Shown here piece after piece: positions 16,767 to 26,785 of a stretch of 64,000 nucleotides of DNA. The stretch is from NCBI GenBank assembly GCA_052400665.1, contig JBQTGK010000003.1, one strand, 5' to 3'. Origin of the DNA: JBQTGK01 sp052400665 (GTDB taxonomy: Bacteria > Bacteroidota > Bacteroidia > Bacteroidales > Marinifilaceae). The first letter of the stretch is position 1; the number at the start of each line of letters is the position of its first letter. The position numbers were made by a program, and so were the translations under genes. The notes under the pieces were generated by a model. The model was not told where the DNA came from and did not search any database. It saw only the letters and a program-made list of their open reading frames with translations.

Positions 16767-18851
16767 TTAGTTTGCCATGGTCTTTAATTTATCGTTTGTG
16801 ATTTCCTTAGAATCTACCATTTTAAGGCTTTTTGAATCTTCTTTACAAGGAATAGAAAAGCTAAAAGTTGAACCTATATTTTCTTCGCTTTCCACCCAAA
16901 TTTCTCCATTATGACGTTCAATAAAGTCTTTACATAAAATTAAACCTAGACCATTGCCATTTTCTCCTTTTGTTCCAGGTGTAGATTTGCCATTATTTAA
17001 TTTAAAGAGTTTAGGGATTTGGTTTTCAGGAATTCCTCTGCCACTATCTCTAACGTAAACTTCTGTTTTATTTTTCCCAGCTAGTGCTCCTATTAGTATG
17101 ACTCCGCCTTCGGGTGTATATTTTATGGCATTATTTATTAAGTTACGAATTACAGTTTCCAGCATCGATCTGTCGCCATATATAAAAAGATTATCATTAG
17201 CTGATATTTCCAAGTATATATTTTTATGCTGAGCAACCGATTGGTAAGTCTCAGAAATTCCCGAAATTAGTTTGTTTGCTGAAAGAGTAACAGGATTATA
17301 GGGAAGACGGCCAGATTGGTTTAAAGACCACGATAATAGGTTATCGGTTAGGTTTAAAACCCGGGTAACACTTTCTCCTAAATCTTTGCTAGTGCTATTT
17401 AGCTTGTCGTATCTTCCTTGTTTTAAATAAATTGTAATAAGTTTTGATATTCCGGAGACTGTTGCTAATGGAGATCGTAAATCATGAGAAATAATCTGAA
17501 ATAATTTATTTTTAGTTTGGTTGGATGTTTGCAAATCTATGTTTTTTTGATTGAGAATTTTTGCCGACCATTCAATTCGTGATTTTTGTAAACTTAGTAT
17601 GCGAGTGAGATTTTTATTGCGGTAATATGATTTGACGATAAAACCAACATAAGCGATAATTAGAATTAAAATTATTATCAACCCATTGCGTTGCATTGCT
17701 TTATTTTCATTCTCATTTTGTAATATGGCAATTTGAGATTCTTTTTTATCTGTTTCGTATTTTGTTTGAATCATCGAAATTCTGCTTAAGCTTTCTAGAT
17801 TAAGAAGACTATCTTTTAATTGCTCATAAATCGTAAAATAGTGCATTGCGCTATCGGGGTCTTGCAAATGGGAGTAAATTTTGAAGAGATCTTTACTACT
17901 GGTTTTTCTGTAATAAATATTATTAGTTTCAAAAGTATGTTGATAGGCATTTTTGCTGTAGGCAAGAGCTGCTTTATAATTATGTAATCTTATATAAGTA
18001 TTTGCCAGACTATTTAAACTTGTTGTAATTAAATCTTTATTGCCAATTAATTTTTTTAAATCAAGACTTTTTTGGAAGTACTCAAGAGCAAGAGTATATT
18101 GTTTTAATACAAGAAAACAATTTCCAATATTATGATAGGTTTGGGCAAATTTATAATTGTTTGGTTTTTTTGTTAAGATATTAAGGTTGTCATTATAGTA
18201 ATTTAGCGCTTCCTTAAAGTTTTCTTGTAAAGAGAGAATAACGGCAATGTTATTGTTAACGGCATATAAACTGGAAATATGATCTGATTCTAAATATAAT
18301 TCAGCAGCTTTTTTATAGTAGCTTAAAGCTTTGTTGTAGTTTTTCAATTCTTTATATACAAGTCCAATGCTATTGTTTGCATCGCCTTTTATAGAGGCAT
18401 TGTAATTTCTATCATAATAATTAAGAACTGAATAAAAGTCTTTTAAAGCTAAATCGTATTTGGATACTTTCCGCAGCACCAAGCCACGATTAAGATAGGT
18501 GAGATTAATTCCAGCCGAATCGGATGCTGTTTTAAAATTTTCTATTGCACGATTGTATATTATTATTGCAGTATCATATTTAGCTTTTCTTCTATAAATT
18601 GATCCTATGCGAATATGTGCATTACCAATACCAGAAAAATTTTCTGATTTTAGGGCAAGATCAATTGTTTTATTGGCATAGTATTCAGCTTCAGTTGGCT
18701 TAGTTCTGTAATTTTTCCCTGTCCAATTGTTTAGGAAGGTAATTTTATCGTTTACATTAGAAATTGTGTCTAATGAGTATTCGATTTTTTTAATACTTTG
18801 TGCAGAAATACCATAAGAAAATAGGAGTAGTAAAAGAGTAGTTAAACGCAT
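16767..18851 (-). CDS. TPR-repeat sensor histidine kinase
   Basis: A 694-residue sensor kinase. A signal peptide (LLLLLFSYGISAQS) is followed by a periplasmic array of tetratricopeptide repeats (about residues 40-340, with recurring YDLALKDFYSVLNYYD, YNKALSYYKKAAELY and YTLALEYFQKSLDL units), a short coiled coil, one membrane helix (GLIIILILIIAYVGFIVKSYY, about 390-412) and a cytoplasmic kinase. The HisKA box FQIISHDLRSPLATVSG carries the phosphorylated His, and the HATPase has NLINNAIKYTPEGG, DSGRGIP and GNGLGLIL. Only a CA domain ends the chain, so it needs a separate response regulator; none is adjacent. The input signal is unknown. Confidence 0.9.
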   Translation of the reverse strand: MRLTTLLLLLFSYGISAQSIKKIEYSLDTISNVNDKITFLNNWTGKNYRTKPTEAEYYANKTIDLALKSENFSGIGNAHIRIGSIYRRKAKYDTAIIIYNRAIENFKTASDSAGINLTYLNRGLVLRKVSKYDLALKDFYSVLNYYDRNYNASIKGDANNSIGLVYKELKNYNKALSYYKKAAELYLESDHISSLYAVNNNIAVILSLQENFKEALNYYNDNLNILTKKPNNYKFAQTYHNIGNCFLVLKQYTLALEYFQKSLDLKKLIGNKDLITTSLNSLANTYIRLHNYKAALAYSKNAYQHTFETNNIYYRKTSSKDLFKIYSHLQDPDSAMHYFTIYEQLKDSLLNLESLSRISMIQTKYETDKKESQIAILQNENENKAMQRNGLIIILILIIAYVGFIVKSYYRNKNLTRILSLQKSRIEWSAKILNQKNIDLQTSNQTKNKLFQIISHDLRSPLATVSGISKLITIYLKQGRYDKLNSTSKDLGESVTRVLNLTDNLLSWSLNQSGRLPYNPVTLSANKLISGISETYQSVAQHKNIYLEISANDNLFIYGDRSMLETVIRNLINNAIKYTPEGGVILIGALAGKNKTEVYVRDSGRGIPENQIPKLFKLNNGKSTPGTKGENGNGLGLILCKDFIERHNGEIWVESEENIGSTFSFSIPCKEDSKSLKMVDSKEITNDKLKTMAN

Positions 18852-18939
18852 AGGGTGTTAATATAAATAGTCTGCAAAGTAGAAAGAATGGAAATAAGGA
18901 GTACAGAGGGTGTTTTTAATATTCTAAGTAAATGGGTTT

Positions 18940-19293
18940 TTAGGGCTGTGTATTTTCAGCATCATCATAATTTATGTCAGTAGCACTATTTTCTGTCGGA
19001 TCTTTAACCGTATTACTCATTGATGATTCGATAATATTCATAGAAACAGTTCTGATTTCTTTTGTTGGCTTTTGTTTTAAAGGAACCGAAAATTCCACAA
19101 TATCCGTCTCCAGAGAGCCATTCGTTGTTACACATGCAGTAACTACCCACGATTTTTTTTTGTGTTTTATACTCAGTCCTTGTTCTATAGAGTTTAATGC
19201 ATAATCTTTTGGTAAGGAAACCACAGCATTTAATGTGTAAATTCCGGTAGATTCTGATTGGGTAAGATTAATAAAGGGTTTAAATAGTTTCAT
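18940..19293 (-). CDS. Hypothetical protein, 117 aa
   Basis: I do not recognise this protein. It is 117 residues, without signal peptide or membrane helix, with a beta-rich first part (GIYTLNAVVSLPKDYALNS, KKKSWVVTACVTTNG) and an acidic disordered C-terminal tail. A TATATTTG -7 box on the minus strand lies at 19351-19358, about 58 bp upstream. It stands alone between the histidine kinase and the aldo/keto reductase, both on the same strand. Codon use is not unusual, so it is probably a real gene. Confidence 0.5.
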   Translation of the reverse strand: MKLFKPFINLTQSESTGIYTLNAVVSLPKDYALNSIEQGLSIKHKKKSWVVTACVTTNGSLETDIVEFSVPLKQKPTKEIRTVSMNIIESSMSNTVKDPTENSATDINYDDAENTQP

Positions 19294-19350
19294 AATTCTA
19301 ATTTATAATATTGTAATTCGTAGTGAATTTACTAAAATAGATTTATGTTG

Positions 19351-19372
19351 CAAATATATGTTTAATATATTT
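19351..19372. promoter_or_regulatory. Back-to-back -7 boxes forming an inverted repeat
   Basis: CAAATATA tgtttaa TATATTTG is an 8-bp inverted repeat with 7-bp spacer. The left arm is a minus-strand -7 box (TATATTTG) for the 117-aa gene, 58 bp upstream of its start. The right arm matches the same consensus on the plus strand but has no plus-strand gene ahead. Confidence 0.45.
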
Positions 19373-19526
19373 GATAAAAATAAAGTCTACCGTATTTTTA
19401 TTTGTGCAAGATAATGAGTGGGTTGTAATGTGTAAATTCTTGCGACTATAGGAGGGTTTATTTGAAAATGTGTTGCATTTCTAGAAATACAATAATTGTA
19501 TTCCTAGTTATGCAAATAGGATGTTT

Positions 19527-20516
19527 TTATGATTTTAATACTTCTTCAATTTCTTTCAGTTCGTTTATTTCAAAATGTAAGTTGTTAATACTATCTATAT
19601 TTTGATCTAATTGTTGAACCGAACTAGCACCTACTAAAACTGAAGTTACCCGGTCATCTTTTAACAACCAGGCAATGGCCATTTGTGCTAGACTTTGTCC
19701 GCGTTTTTCGGCAATAGTATTTAATACTTTTACTTTTTCAATAATTTTATCGGTGAGTTGCTCCTTTTGTAAAAATCCGTGTGATTTGGCTGCTCTCGAG
19801 CCTTCAGGAATTCCTTTCAGATATTTATTGGTAAGCATTCCTTGAGCTAAAGGGGAGAAAGCTATAGAACCAATACCTTCTTTTTCGATTGTATCTAGTA
19901 ATCCATTTTCGACCCAACGATCGAACATCGAATACCGTGGCTGATGGATAAGACAAGGAGTTCCCAAGTCATCTAATATTTTGACGGCTTCATGAGTTTG
20001 TTCGGCACTATAACTTGAAATTCCAACATACAAAGCTTTTCCCTGTCGTACGATTTGATCTAGAGCCGACATGGTTTCTTCAATTGGAGTATTGGGATCG
20101 GGACGGTGGGAGTAGAAAATGTCGACATAATCTATTCCCATTCTTTTTAAACTTTGATCAAGACTGGCAATTAGATATTTTTTTGAGCCCCAATCACCGT
20201 ATGGTCCGGGCCACATTGTGTATCCAGCTTTAGTCGAAATTACTATTTCGTCGCGATATTGCTTTAAGTTTTCCTTTAAAATTTTACCAAAATTTTCTTC
20301 TGCCGATCCAGGAGGCGGACCATAATTATTAGCCAGATCGAAATGAGTAACACCTCGATCGAATGCATGACAAATAATTTGTTTGAATTCATAAAATAAA
20401 TCTACATGTCCGAAATTATGCCACAAGCCTAAGGATACTGCCGGTAAAAGCAGTCCACTACGTCCACATCGTCGGTAGGGCATTTCATTGTATCTATCTT
20501 TTGATGCGATATACAT
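19527..20516 (-). CDS. Aldo/keto reductase, YghZ-like
   Basis: A 329-residue NADPH-dependent aldo/keto reductase of the L-glyceraldehyde-3-phosphate reductase (YghZ) / voltage-channel beta-subunit type. It shows the motifs YRRCGRSGLLLPAVSLGLW, HFDLANNYGPPPGSAEENFG (catalytic Asp and Tyr), STKAGYTMWPGPYGDWGSKKYL, DYVDIFYSHRPDPNTPIEET and the NADPH-binding SVLVGASSVQQLDQN. The start at 20516 (MYIASKDRYNEMPY) is preferred: the longer frame adds 22 residues without family similarity. It lies between a histidine kinase and the phosphate-regulon kinase, with no metabolic neighbour; the physiological substrate is unknown. Confidence 0.9.
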   Translation of the reverse strand: MYIASKDRYNEMPYRRCGRSGLLLPAVSLGLWHNFGHVDLFYEFKQIICHAFDRGVTHFDLANNYGPPPGSAEENFGKILKENLKQYRDEIVISTKAGYTMWPGPYGDWGSKKYLIASLDQSLKRMGIDYVDIFYSHRPDPNTPIEETMSALDQIVRQGKALYVGISSYSAEQTHEAVKILDDLGTPCLIHQPRYSMFDRWVENGLLDTIEKEGIGSIAFSPLAQGMLTNKYLKGIPEGSRAAKSHGFLQKEQLTDKIIEKVKVLNTIAEKRGQSLAQMAIAWLLKDDRVTSVLVGASSVQQLDQNIDSINNLHFEINELKEIEEVLKS

Positions 20517-20633
20517 ATTATTAAAGTTTAATGTAGTGTGAAGATAATAAAAGTTGAAAAGTAGAAATGCATAAAAGTTCAAAAAATGTCAAATTATGAT
20601 TCTGAGATATTGATTTCAATGATTTTTTCTTTT

Positions 20634-22430
20634 TTAGGAAAGTTGTTTTTTTAAGGAGAAGAAAAATTCAACTCCCTTTTCTTTTCCTGGCTTTACGAAT
20701 ATTCTGCCATTGTGGAAACTTACTGCATTTTTAACAATGGATAGTCCTAGTCCGGTACCACCCATTTTTCTTGATCTTCCGTTATCGGCTCTGTAAAAAC
20801 GCTCGAATATTCGTGGCAGGTGTTTTTCTGAAATACCTATTCCATTATCCGAATAAGAAAAATAATGGTAGTTACTATCTTCGAAGTAATTTTTGATTTC
20901 AACTTTTACTTCTTTGCCGGCATATTTTATCGAGTTATCGATTAAATTTCGAAATACAGAATCGATAAGTTCGCTATTGCCTGTGATGTTTAAATTTCTG
21001 GGTATTTGCAAATCGATTTTCATTTTCGATAGTTCTAATTTTAGCTCAAAATCTTCTATCATTTCATCAAGTATTTTCCTGATGTTGATGTTCTCAACCG
21101 AGAACAATTGTTGAGCTTCTTCCATTTTGGTTAAAACAGAGATATCCTTAATTAAATTCGATAATCGATTAATTTGCAGGCACGATCGCTCAATAAATTG
21201 AATCTTTTTATCCTCGGGCATTGTAGGATTATCTTTAATGGTTTCTAAAAATCCCGAGACAGCGGTAACCGGTGTTTTTAATTCGTGAGCAATATTCAGA
21301 GTCATTTCCTGTTTTATGATTTTCTCGTTTTCCGATTTGGTAATGTCGTTAATAGAGATTTCGAAATTACAATCCTGGAATACTACAACCTGATACAGAA
21401 ATAATTTATGTCCAATAATTACTGTTTTTTTATCGCTGATAATATCTACATTGGGAATGTAATTCGATTTTAGTTTTTTAATGTTGGCATTTATAAATTT
21501 GTTGATCTCTTTCAGTTCAGGAAGTTCAAAAATCTCTTGATAGTTGTGAGTAGAAATATTTCCGAGGTAATTTATGTAATCAATAAAATGACTGTTCCAA
21601 AGTATCAGGTTTCTATCTTTATCGAAAACAGCAACACCTTCCTGTGCAATCTGAAGATGCATAATTAGTTTCTCTTTTTCTCGAACCAAAGCTTCTTTTG
21701 TTTGGCTTAGTTTACGGTAAATTTTCACAATCTGATGACTGATTTCTCCTAATTCTGTTTTTCCAAAATCTTCATTGGGATCAATCGGGCGATTTTTGGC
21801 TACATTAATCGCAAATTTTCTAAGTTTCGAAATCGAATTTCCGAAATGTTCGGTTGCATAAATCAGGAAAATTACGGTAACTCCAAATAATCCGATTAGA
21901 AAATAAAGAAAAATATTATTTGCCTTTAAAAACATCATCACACTATCGTTGAAAGGTAAGGCCGTTCTAACAAAATGTGAGTAATAGTATTTAGAATAGT
22001 AATAATAGGTTTGTCCGGTTGAGCCCGACAAGCGAATATTACTTCCTTTCGTTGTGTGTAGCGATTTTTGCACTTCGGGGCGTTGTAGGTGATTATCCAA
22101 TTCGCTAAGTTTTTCAACATACGAATCGTAAATAACATCTCCCTTAACAGTAAGTACCGTGATACGGATATTACGATCGGGTATTAATAATCTTAAGGAA
22201 TCTATTTCGGAAAAACTATTTTTTTTCAATAAGCCTTTTTTGTTAATTAGTTTCTGAACCTGCTCGGTGTAAATATTAAGAGCATATTCCAGTTTCTCAC
22301 GGCGATAAGCTTTTTCCTGATGATACTGAAATCCTCCAATTAAAAGAGAGAAAATCAGAACAATAAGAAAAAAGAAAAAGAATAATTTTTTTTTGTATTT
22401 CGATCCTGAATTATGAATATTTGCTTGCAT
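20634..22430 (-). CDS. phoR: Sensor histidine kinase, PhoR-like
   Basis: A 598-residue kinase with an N-terminal membrane helix (LFFFFFLIVLIFSLLIG, residues 15-32), a periplasmic domain of about 140 residues, a second helix (IFLYFLIGLFGVTVIFLIYA, about 173-193), a HAMP-like linker, a PAS-like stretch (IAQEGVAVFDKDRNLILWNS), HisKA NIAHELKTPVTAVSG and HATPase NLIDNSIKYAG, SDNGIGIS, GGTGLGLSIVKNAV. It is the last gene of the pst-pho block and lies 96 bp after the response-regulator gene. By context and architecture (as in Bacteroidota PhoR) it should sense phosphate limitation through Pst/PhoU and act on the neighbouring regulator. Confidence 0.88.
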   Translation of the reverse strand: MQANIHNSGSKYKKKLFFFFFLIVLIFSLLIGGFQYHQEKAYRREKLEYALNIYTEQVQKLINKKGLLKKNSFSEIDSLRLLIPDRNIRITVLTVKGDVIYDSYVEKLSELDNHLQRPEVQKSLHTTKGSNIRLSGSTGQTYYYYSKYYYSHFVRTALPFNDSVMMFLKANNIFLYFLIGLFGVTVIFLIYATEHFGNSISKLRKFAINVAKNRPIDPNEDFGKTELGEISHQIVKIYRKLSQTKEALVREKEKLIMHLQIAQEGVAVFDKDRNLILWNSHFIDYINYLGNISTHNYQEIFELPELKEINKFINANIKKLKSNYIPNVDIISDKKTVIIGHKLFLYQVVVFQDCNFEISINDITKSENEKIIKQEMTLNIAHELKTPVTAVSGFLETIKDNPTMPEDKKIQFIERSCLQINRLSNLIKDISVLTKMEEAQQLFSVENINIRKILDEMIEDFELKLELSKMKIDLQIPRNLNITGNSELIDSVFRNLIDNSIKYAGKEVKVEIKNYFEDSNYHYFSYSDNGIGISEKHLPRIFERFYRADNGRSRKMGGTGLGLSIVKNAVSFHNGRIFVKPGKEKGVEFFFSLKKQLS

Positions 22431-22526
22431 TTATTCGTTTGGATTAGATAGGTTTCTGGGCTTGTACTTATTGATTGTGTAACAAATATCAATAATTGAT
22501 ATAGATATAACAAATGGTGTGGTACA

Positions 22527-23213
22527 TTATTTTAAGGATTCAAAATAGTATCCGTAACCCGATTTTGTTTTAATCAAATTATGATATTCACCGATTTTTT
22601 TTCTAATTCGTCTTACGTTAACATCAACAGTTCTATTGCCAACATAGGTGTCGCCAGCCCAAACTTTATGCATAATTTCGTCGCGAGAGTATATTCTACC
22701 TTTATTGCTTAAAAGTAGTTGTAGTATTTCGAATTCTGTTTTGGTTAAGCCTGCATCAATTCCGTTGATACTCACTTTTTTCGATTCAGGGATTAATTTT
22801 AAGTTTTCATACTCAAAAGAAACTTCGTGTTTCGATTTCGAATATACTCGTTTACAGATAACATGAATTCTTGCAATTAGCTCTTTAACAGAGAATGGTT
22901 TTGCTACATAATCGTCGGCTCCGGCTGTAAAGCCTTTTAATTTATCTATTTCCCTTCCTTTGGCAGTAATAAAAAGAATTGGTTTTTCTTCCAGATCGGG
23001 ATTTCGACGGATAATTTTCGCCAGTTCCAAACCTGATATTTCTCCCATCATAATATCGAGAAGAAAGAAATCGTATTTGTTAAGTTCTAATTTTAATGCC
23101 TGTTCCGACGAGTGGGCGGTGTCTACTTCAAATCCTTCTTGCTCAAGATTGAACTGTAAGATTTCACACAAATCTTCTTCATCATCTACTACTAATATTT
23201 TTAAATCTTTCAT
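22527..23213 (-). CDS. phoB: Response regulator, PhoB-like (OmpR family)
   Basis: A 228-residue two-domain regulator: receiver domain with acidic pair Asp10-Asp11, phosphoacceptor Asp53 in FFLLDIMMGE, Thr in FITAKG and Lys in AKPFS, then a winged-helix DNA-binding domain (GLTKTEFEILQLLLSNKGRIYSRDEIMHKVWA, TVDVNVRRIRKKIG). It sits in the pst-pho block between phoU and the kinase. Candidate binding sites are the 11-bp-spaced repeats upstream of pstS at 27992-28035. The phoB assignment rests on context; the family is large. Confidence 0.9.
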   Translation of the reverse strand: MKDLKILVVDDEEDLCEILQFNLEQEGFEVDTAHSSEQALKLELNKYDFFLLDIMMGEISGLELAKIIRRNPDLEEKPILFITAKGREIDKLKGFTAGADDYVAKPFSVKELIARIHVICKRVYSKSKHEVSFEYENLKLIPESKKVSINGIDAGLTKTEFEILQLLLSNKGRIYSRDEIMHKVWAGDTYVGNRTVDVNVRRIRKKIGEYHNLIKTKSGYGYYFESLK

Positions 23214-23316
23214 TTTGAGGCATTCTAAACTGGTTGTGTTAAGATTTTAAAATTTAATTTTTGGATTTAGTTAAATTCAGTGATAACAGGAAGTTGATAG
23301 CATTTTTATTGAGGTA

Positions 23317-24009
23317 TTACTCTTTATCGGGTAAGTCCTGATGACGCAAATCGATTCCTTGCTGGAAATAAATTGATGCTTCGGCAATATTAGTGGCATT
23401 ATCAGCAATTCTCTCAATATTACTTAATATGCTTGCAAAATTTATTAAGTTGTAAATTCCAGTTTTATCAATATCTTTTGGAGTGTGCTTTTTCACCATT
23501 CTTTTTAGTAAGTTGTATTGCATTTCGTCAACTAACTCATCATTTTTTATTGTCCAAATGGCATATTCATGATCGAGATCCTCGAATGATATTAATGCTT
23601 TTCTAACCATTTTCTCACTTATCGACAACATATCTAATAGGGATTCTCTATGGGTTTCTGGAATAAAAGGAGGTTCCATTTTATTTATAAATCGCAATAT
23701 ATTGTTTAACTGATCTCCAATTCTTTCGATATGACCAATCATTCTGAAGTAGGAGATAAGAAGACGTAAATCACTAGCCATTGGGTGTTGCAGGCCAATG
23801 GTTTGAATAATGTTATCGCTTAATTTTAGTTCAAATTTGTCTAGTATGGTTTCGTTGATTTTAAATTTTTCAACTTCTTTAACATCTATAATGTCTAGTC
23901 CCAACAAAACAACATTTTCTAATATTTCGAATTGTTCCTGAAGTATCAGTTTCATTTTACCGAAATCTGAATGTATTTTATCGAATTTTTTATCTTTTTT
24001 TATTGACAT
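23317..24009 (-). CDS. phoU: Phosphate signalling complex protein PhoU
   Basis: A 230-residue, mostly helical cytoplasmic protein with the two tandem PhoU three-helix repeats (SDNIIQTIGLQHPMASDLRLLISYFRMIGHIERIGDQLNNI at about 70-110 and NLINFASILSNIERIADNATNIAEA at about 190-215); the E/D-rich IERIGD and IERIAD signatures bind metal. It links Pst transport to the PhoR-like kinase, repressing the regulon in high phosphate. It lies 56 bp after pstB. Confidence 0.94.
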   Translation of the reverse strand: MSIKKDKKFDKIHSDFGKMKLILQEQFEILENVVLLGLDIIDVKEVEKFKINETILDKFELKLSDNIIQTIGLQHPMASDLRLLISYFRMIGHIERIGDQLNNILRFINKMEPPFIPETHRESLLDMLSISEKMVRKALISFEDLDHEYAIWTIKNDELVDEMQYNLLKRMVKKHTPKDIDKTGIYNLINFASILSNIERIADNATNIAEASIYFQQGIDLRHQDLPDKE

Positions 24010-24065
24010 TGAGTAATTCTATAAAAGATTAATAAATATGAATCAACAACTAATTGTATTTTTAG

Positions 24066-24896
24066 TCAACCAAATTTACCGGTTAGATATTCTTCTGTGC
24101 GTTTGTCTTTTGGGGTGGTAAACATCTGTTTGGTTTTACCGTATTCTACAAGTTCACCCAAATACATAAACATCGAATAATCAGAAATTCGAGCAGCTTG
24201 CGACATATTATGAGTAACCAAAACAATTGTAAAATCCTTTTTTAATTTTACCAAGAGGTCTTCAATTTTAGCTGTTGCAATTGGATCGAGAGCAGAAGTT
24301 GGTTCATCTAAAAGAATAATATCTGGCGTGTAAGCCAAAGCTCGGGCAATACATAAACGTTGTTGTTGTCCTCCCGATAAAAATGTTCCTTTATTGTGCA
24401 AAGAGTCTTTTACCTCTTCCCAAAGTCCAACTTCACGAAGCGATTTTTCTACAATTTCATTTTTTTCAGATCGCTTTAGCCTTATTCCATTTAAATTAAA
24501 TCCTGCAATTACATTGTCGTAAATACTCATGGTTGGAAATGGGTTAGGACGTTGAAAAACCATACCAATTTTTCTTCTTAACTGAATAGGATTCAACTTG
24601 TAAATATTTTCCTTGCCTAAATATACAGCACCCTTGTTATGCGTGTTTGGATACAATTCGTGCATGCGGTTAATGGCTCTTAGCAATGTACTTTTACCGC
24701 ATCCTGAAGGACCCATAATTGCAGTTATTTTATTTTTGGCAATGCCAGCCGATACATTTCGGATGGAGAATTTGTCGCCACCATACGAAACTGATAAATC
24801 ATCAATTTTAAGCACAGGAGATTCGATATTTTCAATTGGATTCTGTATCACGTTTTTTGCTTTATATGATTGCTGTGTAAGCTCTTTCTCTTTCAT
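24066..24896 (-). CDS. pstB: Phosphate ABC transporter ATP-binding protein
   Basis: A 276-residue ATPase that energises PstCA: Walker A GPSGCGKST, signature FLSGGQQQRLCIARAL, Walker B DIILLDEPTSALDP and the H-loop LVTHNMSQAARISDY. The preferred start is the ATG at 24896 because the pstA stop and this codon form the overlap TAATG, typical of translational coupling; a longer in-frame start exists at 24914. The Phe in VFQRPNPFP is the PstB hallmark. It feeds into phoU. Confidence 0.95.
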   Translation of the reverse strand: MKEKELTQQSYKAKNVIQNPIENIESPVLKIDDLSVSYGGDKFSIRNVSAGIAKNKITAIMGPSGCGKSTLLRAINRMHELYPNTHNKGAVYLGKENIYKLNPIQLRRKIGMVFQRPNPFPTMSIYDNVIAGFNLNGIRLKRSEKNEIVEKSLREVGLWEEVKDSLHNKGTFLSGGQQQRLCIARALAYTPDIILLDEPTSALDPIATAKIEDLLVKLKKDFTIVLVTHNMSQAARISDYSMFMYLGELVEYGKTKQMFTTPKDKRTEEYLTGKFG

Positions 24897-25789
24897 TAGT
24901 ACTGTACTTTCCATTTTTTTGCAATTGCTTTAGCCGATAAATTCAGGCATAAGATTAAAAGAAGTAGAAATAAGGAGGCACTCCATATCATGTTAACAAG
25001 GTTGGGGTCGTTATAAAATTCCCATACCAAAAGAGGAACTGCACTCGATGGTCCTGTTATATCTGTATTAATAACTGTACTACCCAAAGCAGTTAGCATT
25101 AATGGAGCTGTTTCTCCAGCTATTCTCGAAATTCCTAAAATAATTCCTGTTAATATTCCAGAAATTCCGGTAGGTAAAATCACTTTCAGAATGGTTTTGT
25201 GATAAGGAACACCTAAGGAAAGAGCTGCCTCTTTTAGTGTTCCCGGTATCATTTTTAAGGTTTCTTCGGTTGAACGCACGATAGAAGGCAACATCATGAT
25301 TGATAATGCTACGCTACCTGCAAGAGCAGAAAAACCGCCAGTAATAGGCTTTACAATCCAAATGTAGCCGATAACTCCTAACACGATAGACGGAACGCCC
25401 TGCAGCATGTCAACAATAAATCTGACAATACCCGGGAATTTTCCTTTCGAGTTTTCTGCCAAATAAATTCCACAGATAATTCCAAGTGGAATAGCAATAA
25501 TAGAAGCCATTCCCACAATAATTAGTGTACCAACAATTCCATTGGCAATACCACCTGGAATAATTTCGTTGTTTGCAACGGCAAGCATTGCTTCCATGGT
25601 ATCTGGTGCTTCCTCGAAGAAAAAGCTAATATTTAATTGGCGATACCCTTTTACTGCCAACTGATATAGAATTAAAAACAAAGGTACACTTGATAGAAAA
25701 GCAAGACCAATCATCATATAGGTGAAGATTTTGTCTTTTAGCAAGCGTTGCTTCATTTTTCTGTTTGATATTTCTGTAGAGATATTCAT
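24896..25789 (-). CDS. pstA: Phosphate ABC transporter permease PstA
   Basis: A 297-residue inner-membrane permease with about six helices and the EAA-like loop ALSLGVPYHKTILKVILPTGISGILTGIILGISRIAGETAPLML typical of PstA. It heterodimerises with PstC and docks on PstB. It is 22 bp after pstC and overlaps pstB by one base. The N-terminal cytoplasmic tail (residues 1-18) is charged; length is normal. Confidence 0.94.
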   Translation of the reverse strand: MNISTEISNRKMKQRLLKDKIFTYMMIGLAFLSSVPLFLILYQLAVKGYRQLNISFFFEEAPDTMEAMLAVANNEIIPGGIANGIVGTLIIVGMASIIAIPLGIICGIYLAENSKGKFPGIVRFIVDMLQGVPSIVLGVIGYIWIVKPITGGFSALAGSVALSIMMLPSIVRSTEETLKMIPGTLKEAALSLGVPYHKTILKVILPTGISGILTGIILGISRIAGETAPLMLTALGSTVINTDITGPSSAVPLLVWEFYNDPNLVNMIWSASLFLLLLILCLNLSAKAIAKKWKVQY

Positions 25790-25811
25790 TTCTAGATATA
25801 TAATTGATGAG

Positions 25812-26666
25812 CTAGGCCGATAATTTTCTCATAATTAATTTGCCGATGTAATTCACAATTCCTGTGATAATGAAAAGGAGTAATCCTATTTCAATAAGCG
25901 AGGAGTATTTAAGCCCTTCGGCTTCACTAAACTGGTTAGCAATTAAACTTGCCATGGTATTTCCCAAATCGAAAATTCCAGTTGGTATTATATTTGAGTT
26001 GCCAATAAGCATGGTTACTGCCATGGTTTCACCAATAGCTCTACCTAAAGCAAGAATGTAACCTGCAAAAATTCCTGAACCCGCATTGGGAACAATAACA
26101 TTTCTAACTACCTCGAATCGGGTAGCTCCTAGTGAGTAAGCAGCTTCTTTTAAACTTCCGGGAACCATAGAAATAACTTCGGCACCTAAAGAAGAAGCAT
26201 AAGGTATAATCATAATAGCTAACACTATTGAGGAGGTGAATATTCCAAATCCCTGAGCGTTAAGTCCAAGCTCTGCAACCAAAGGTTTTAAAGCATAAAA
26301 TCCCCATAAACCATAAACCACCGATGGAATACCTGCTAAAAGATCAACTACAGATCTTAAAAAAGAAGGTAGTTTTCCGTTTTTAAAATACTCTCCCAGA
26401 AAAAGAGAGATGGAAAAGGCAAATGGAAAGGTGATAATTAATGCTAGAATGGATGTTAAGAGAGTTCCGATGATGAATGGTAGTGCACCATAAGATTCTC
26501 TTCCTTCGGTAGGATTCCATTCTGAAGAATAGATAAATCCAAAACCAAATTCTTTAAAAGATGGAATGGATCCGATAAATAGGGTAGTAACAATTCCTAG
26601 TGCAATTAATACAATAAGAACACCACTACCAATTAACAGATATTTAAATAATTTTTCGCTGTTCAT
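25812..26666 (-). CDS. pstC: Phosphate ABC transporter permease PstC
   Basis: A 284-residue membrane permease with about six helices and the conserved cytoplasmic loop AAYSLGATRFEVVRNVIVPNAGSGIFAGYILALGRAIGETMAVTMLIGN, including the charged residues needed in E. coli PstC. SEWNPTEGRESYGALPFIIGT is also diagnostic. It pairs with PstA. A 119-bp gap separates it from pstS, so pstS may be made at a higher level, as in other pst operons. Confidence 0.94.
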   Translation of the reverse strand: MNSEKLFKYLLIGSGVLIVLIALGIVTTLFIGSIPSFKEFGFGFIYSSEWNPTEGRESYGALPFIIGTLLTSILALIITFPFAFSISLFLGEYFKNGKLPSFLRSVVDLLAGIPSVVYGLWGFYALKPLVAELGLNAQGFGIFTSSIVLAIMIIPYASSLGAEVISMVPGSLKEAAYSLGATRFEVVRNVIVPNAGSGIFAGYILALGRAIGETMAVTMLIGNSNIIPTGIFDLGNTMASLIANQFSEAEGLKYSSLIEIGLLLFIITGIVNYIGKLIMRKLSA

Positions 26667-26785
26667 GCTTGAACGATTCAGAGTTGAAAAGAATGAGTTT
26701 GCTTCAATTTAATGTCTGGAGAACTTTTATATTCTAATTTTAAGAATATGTAATTGAAGCAAACTCCTTTTAAGAATATATCTTT

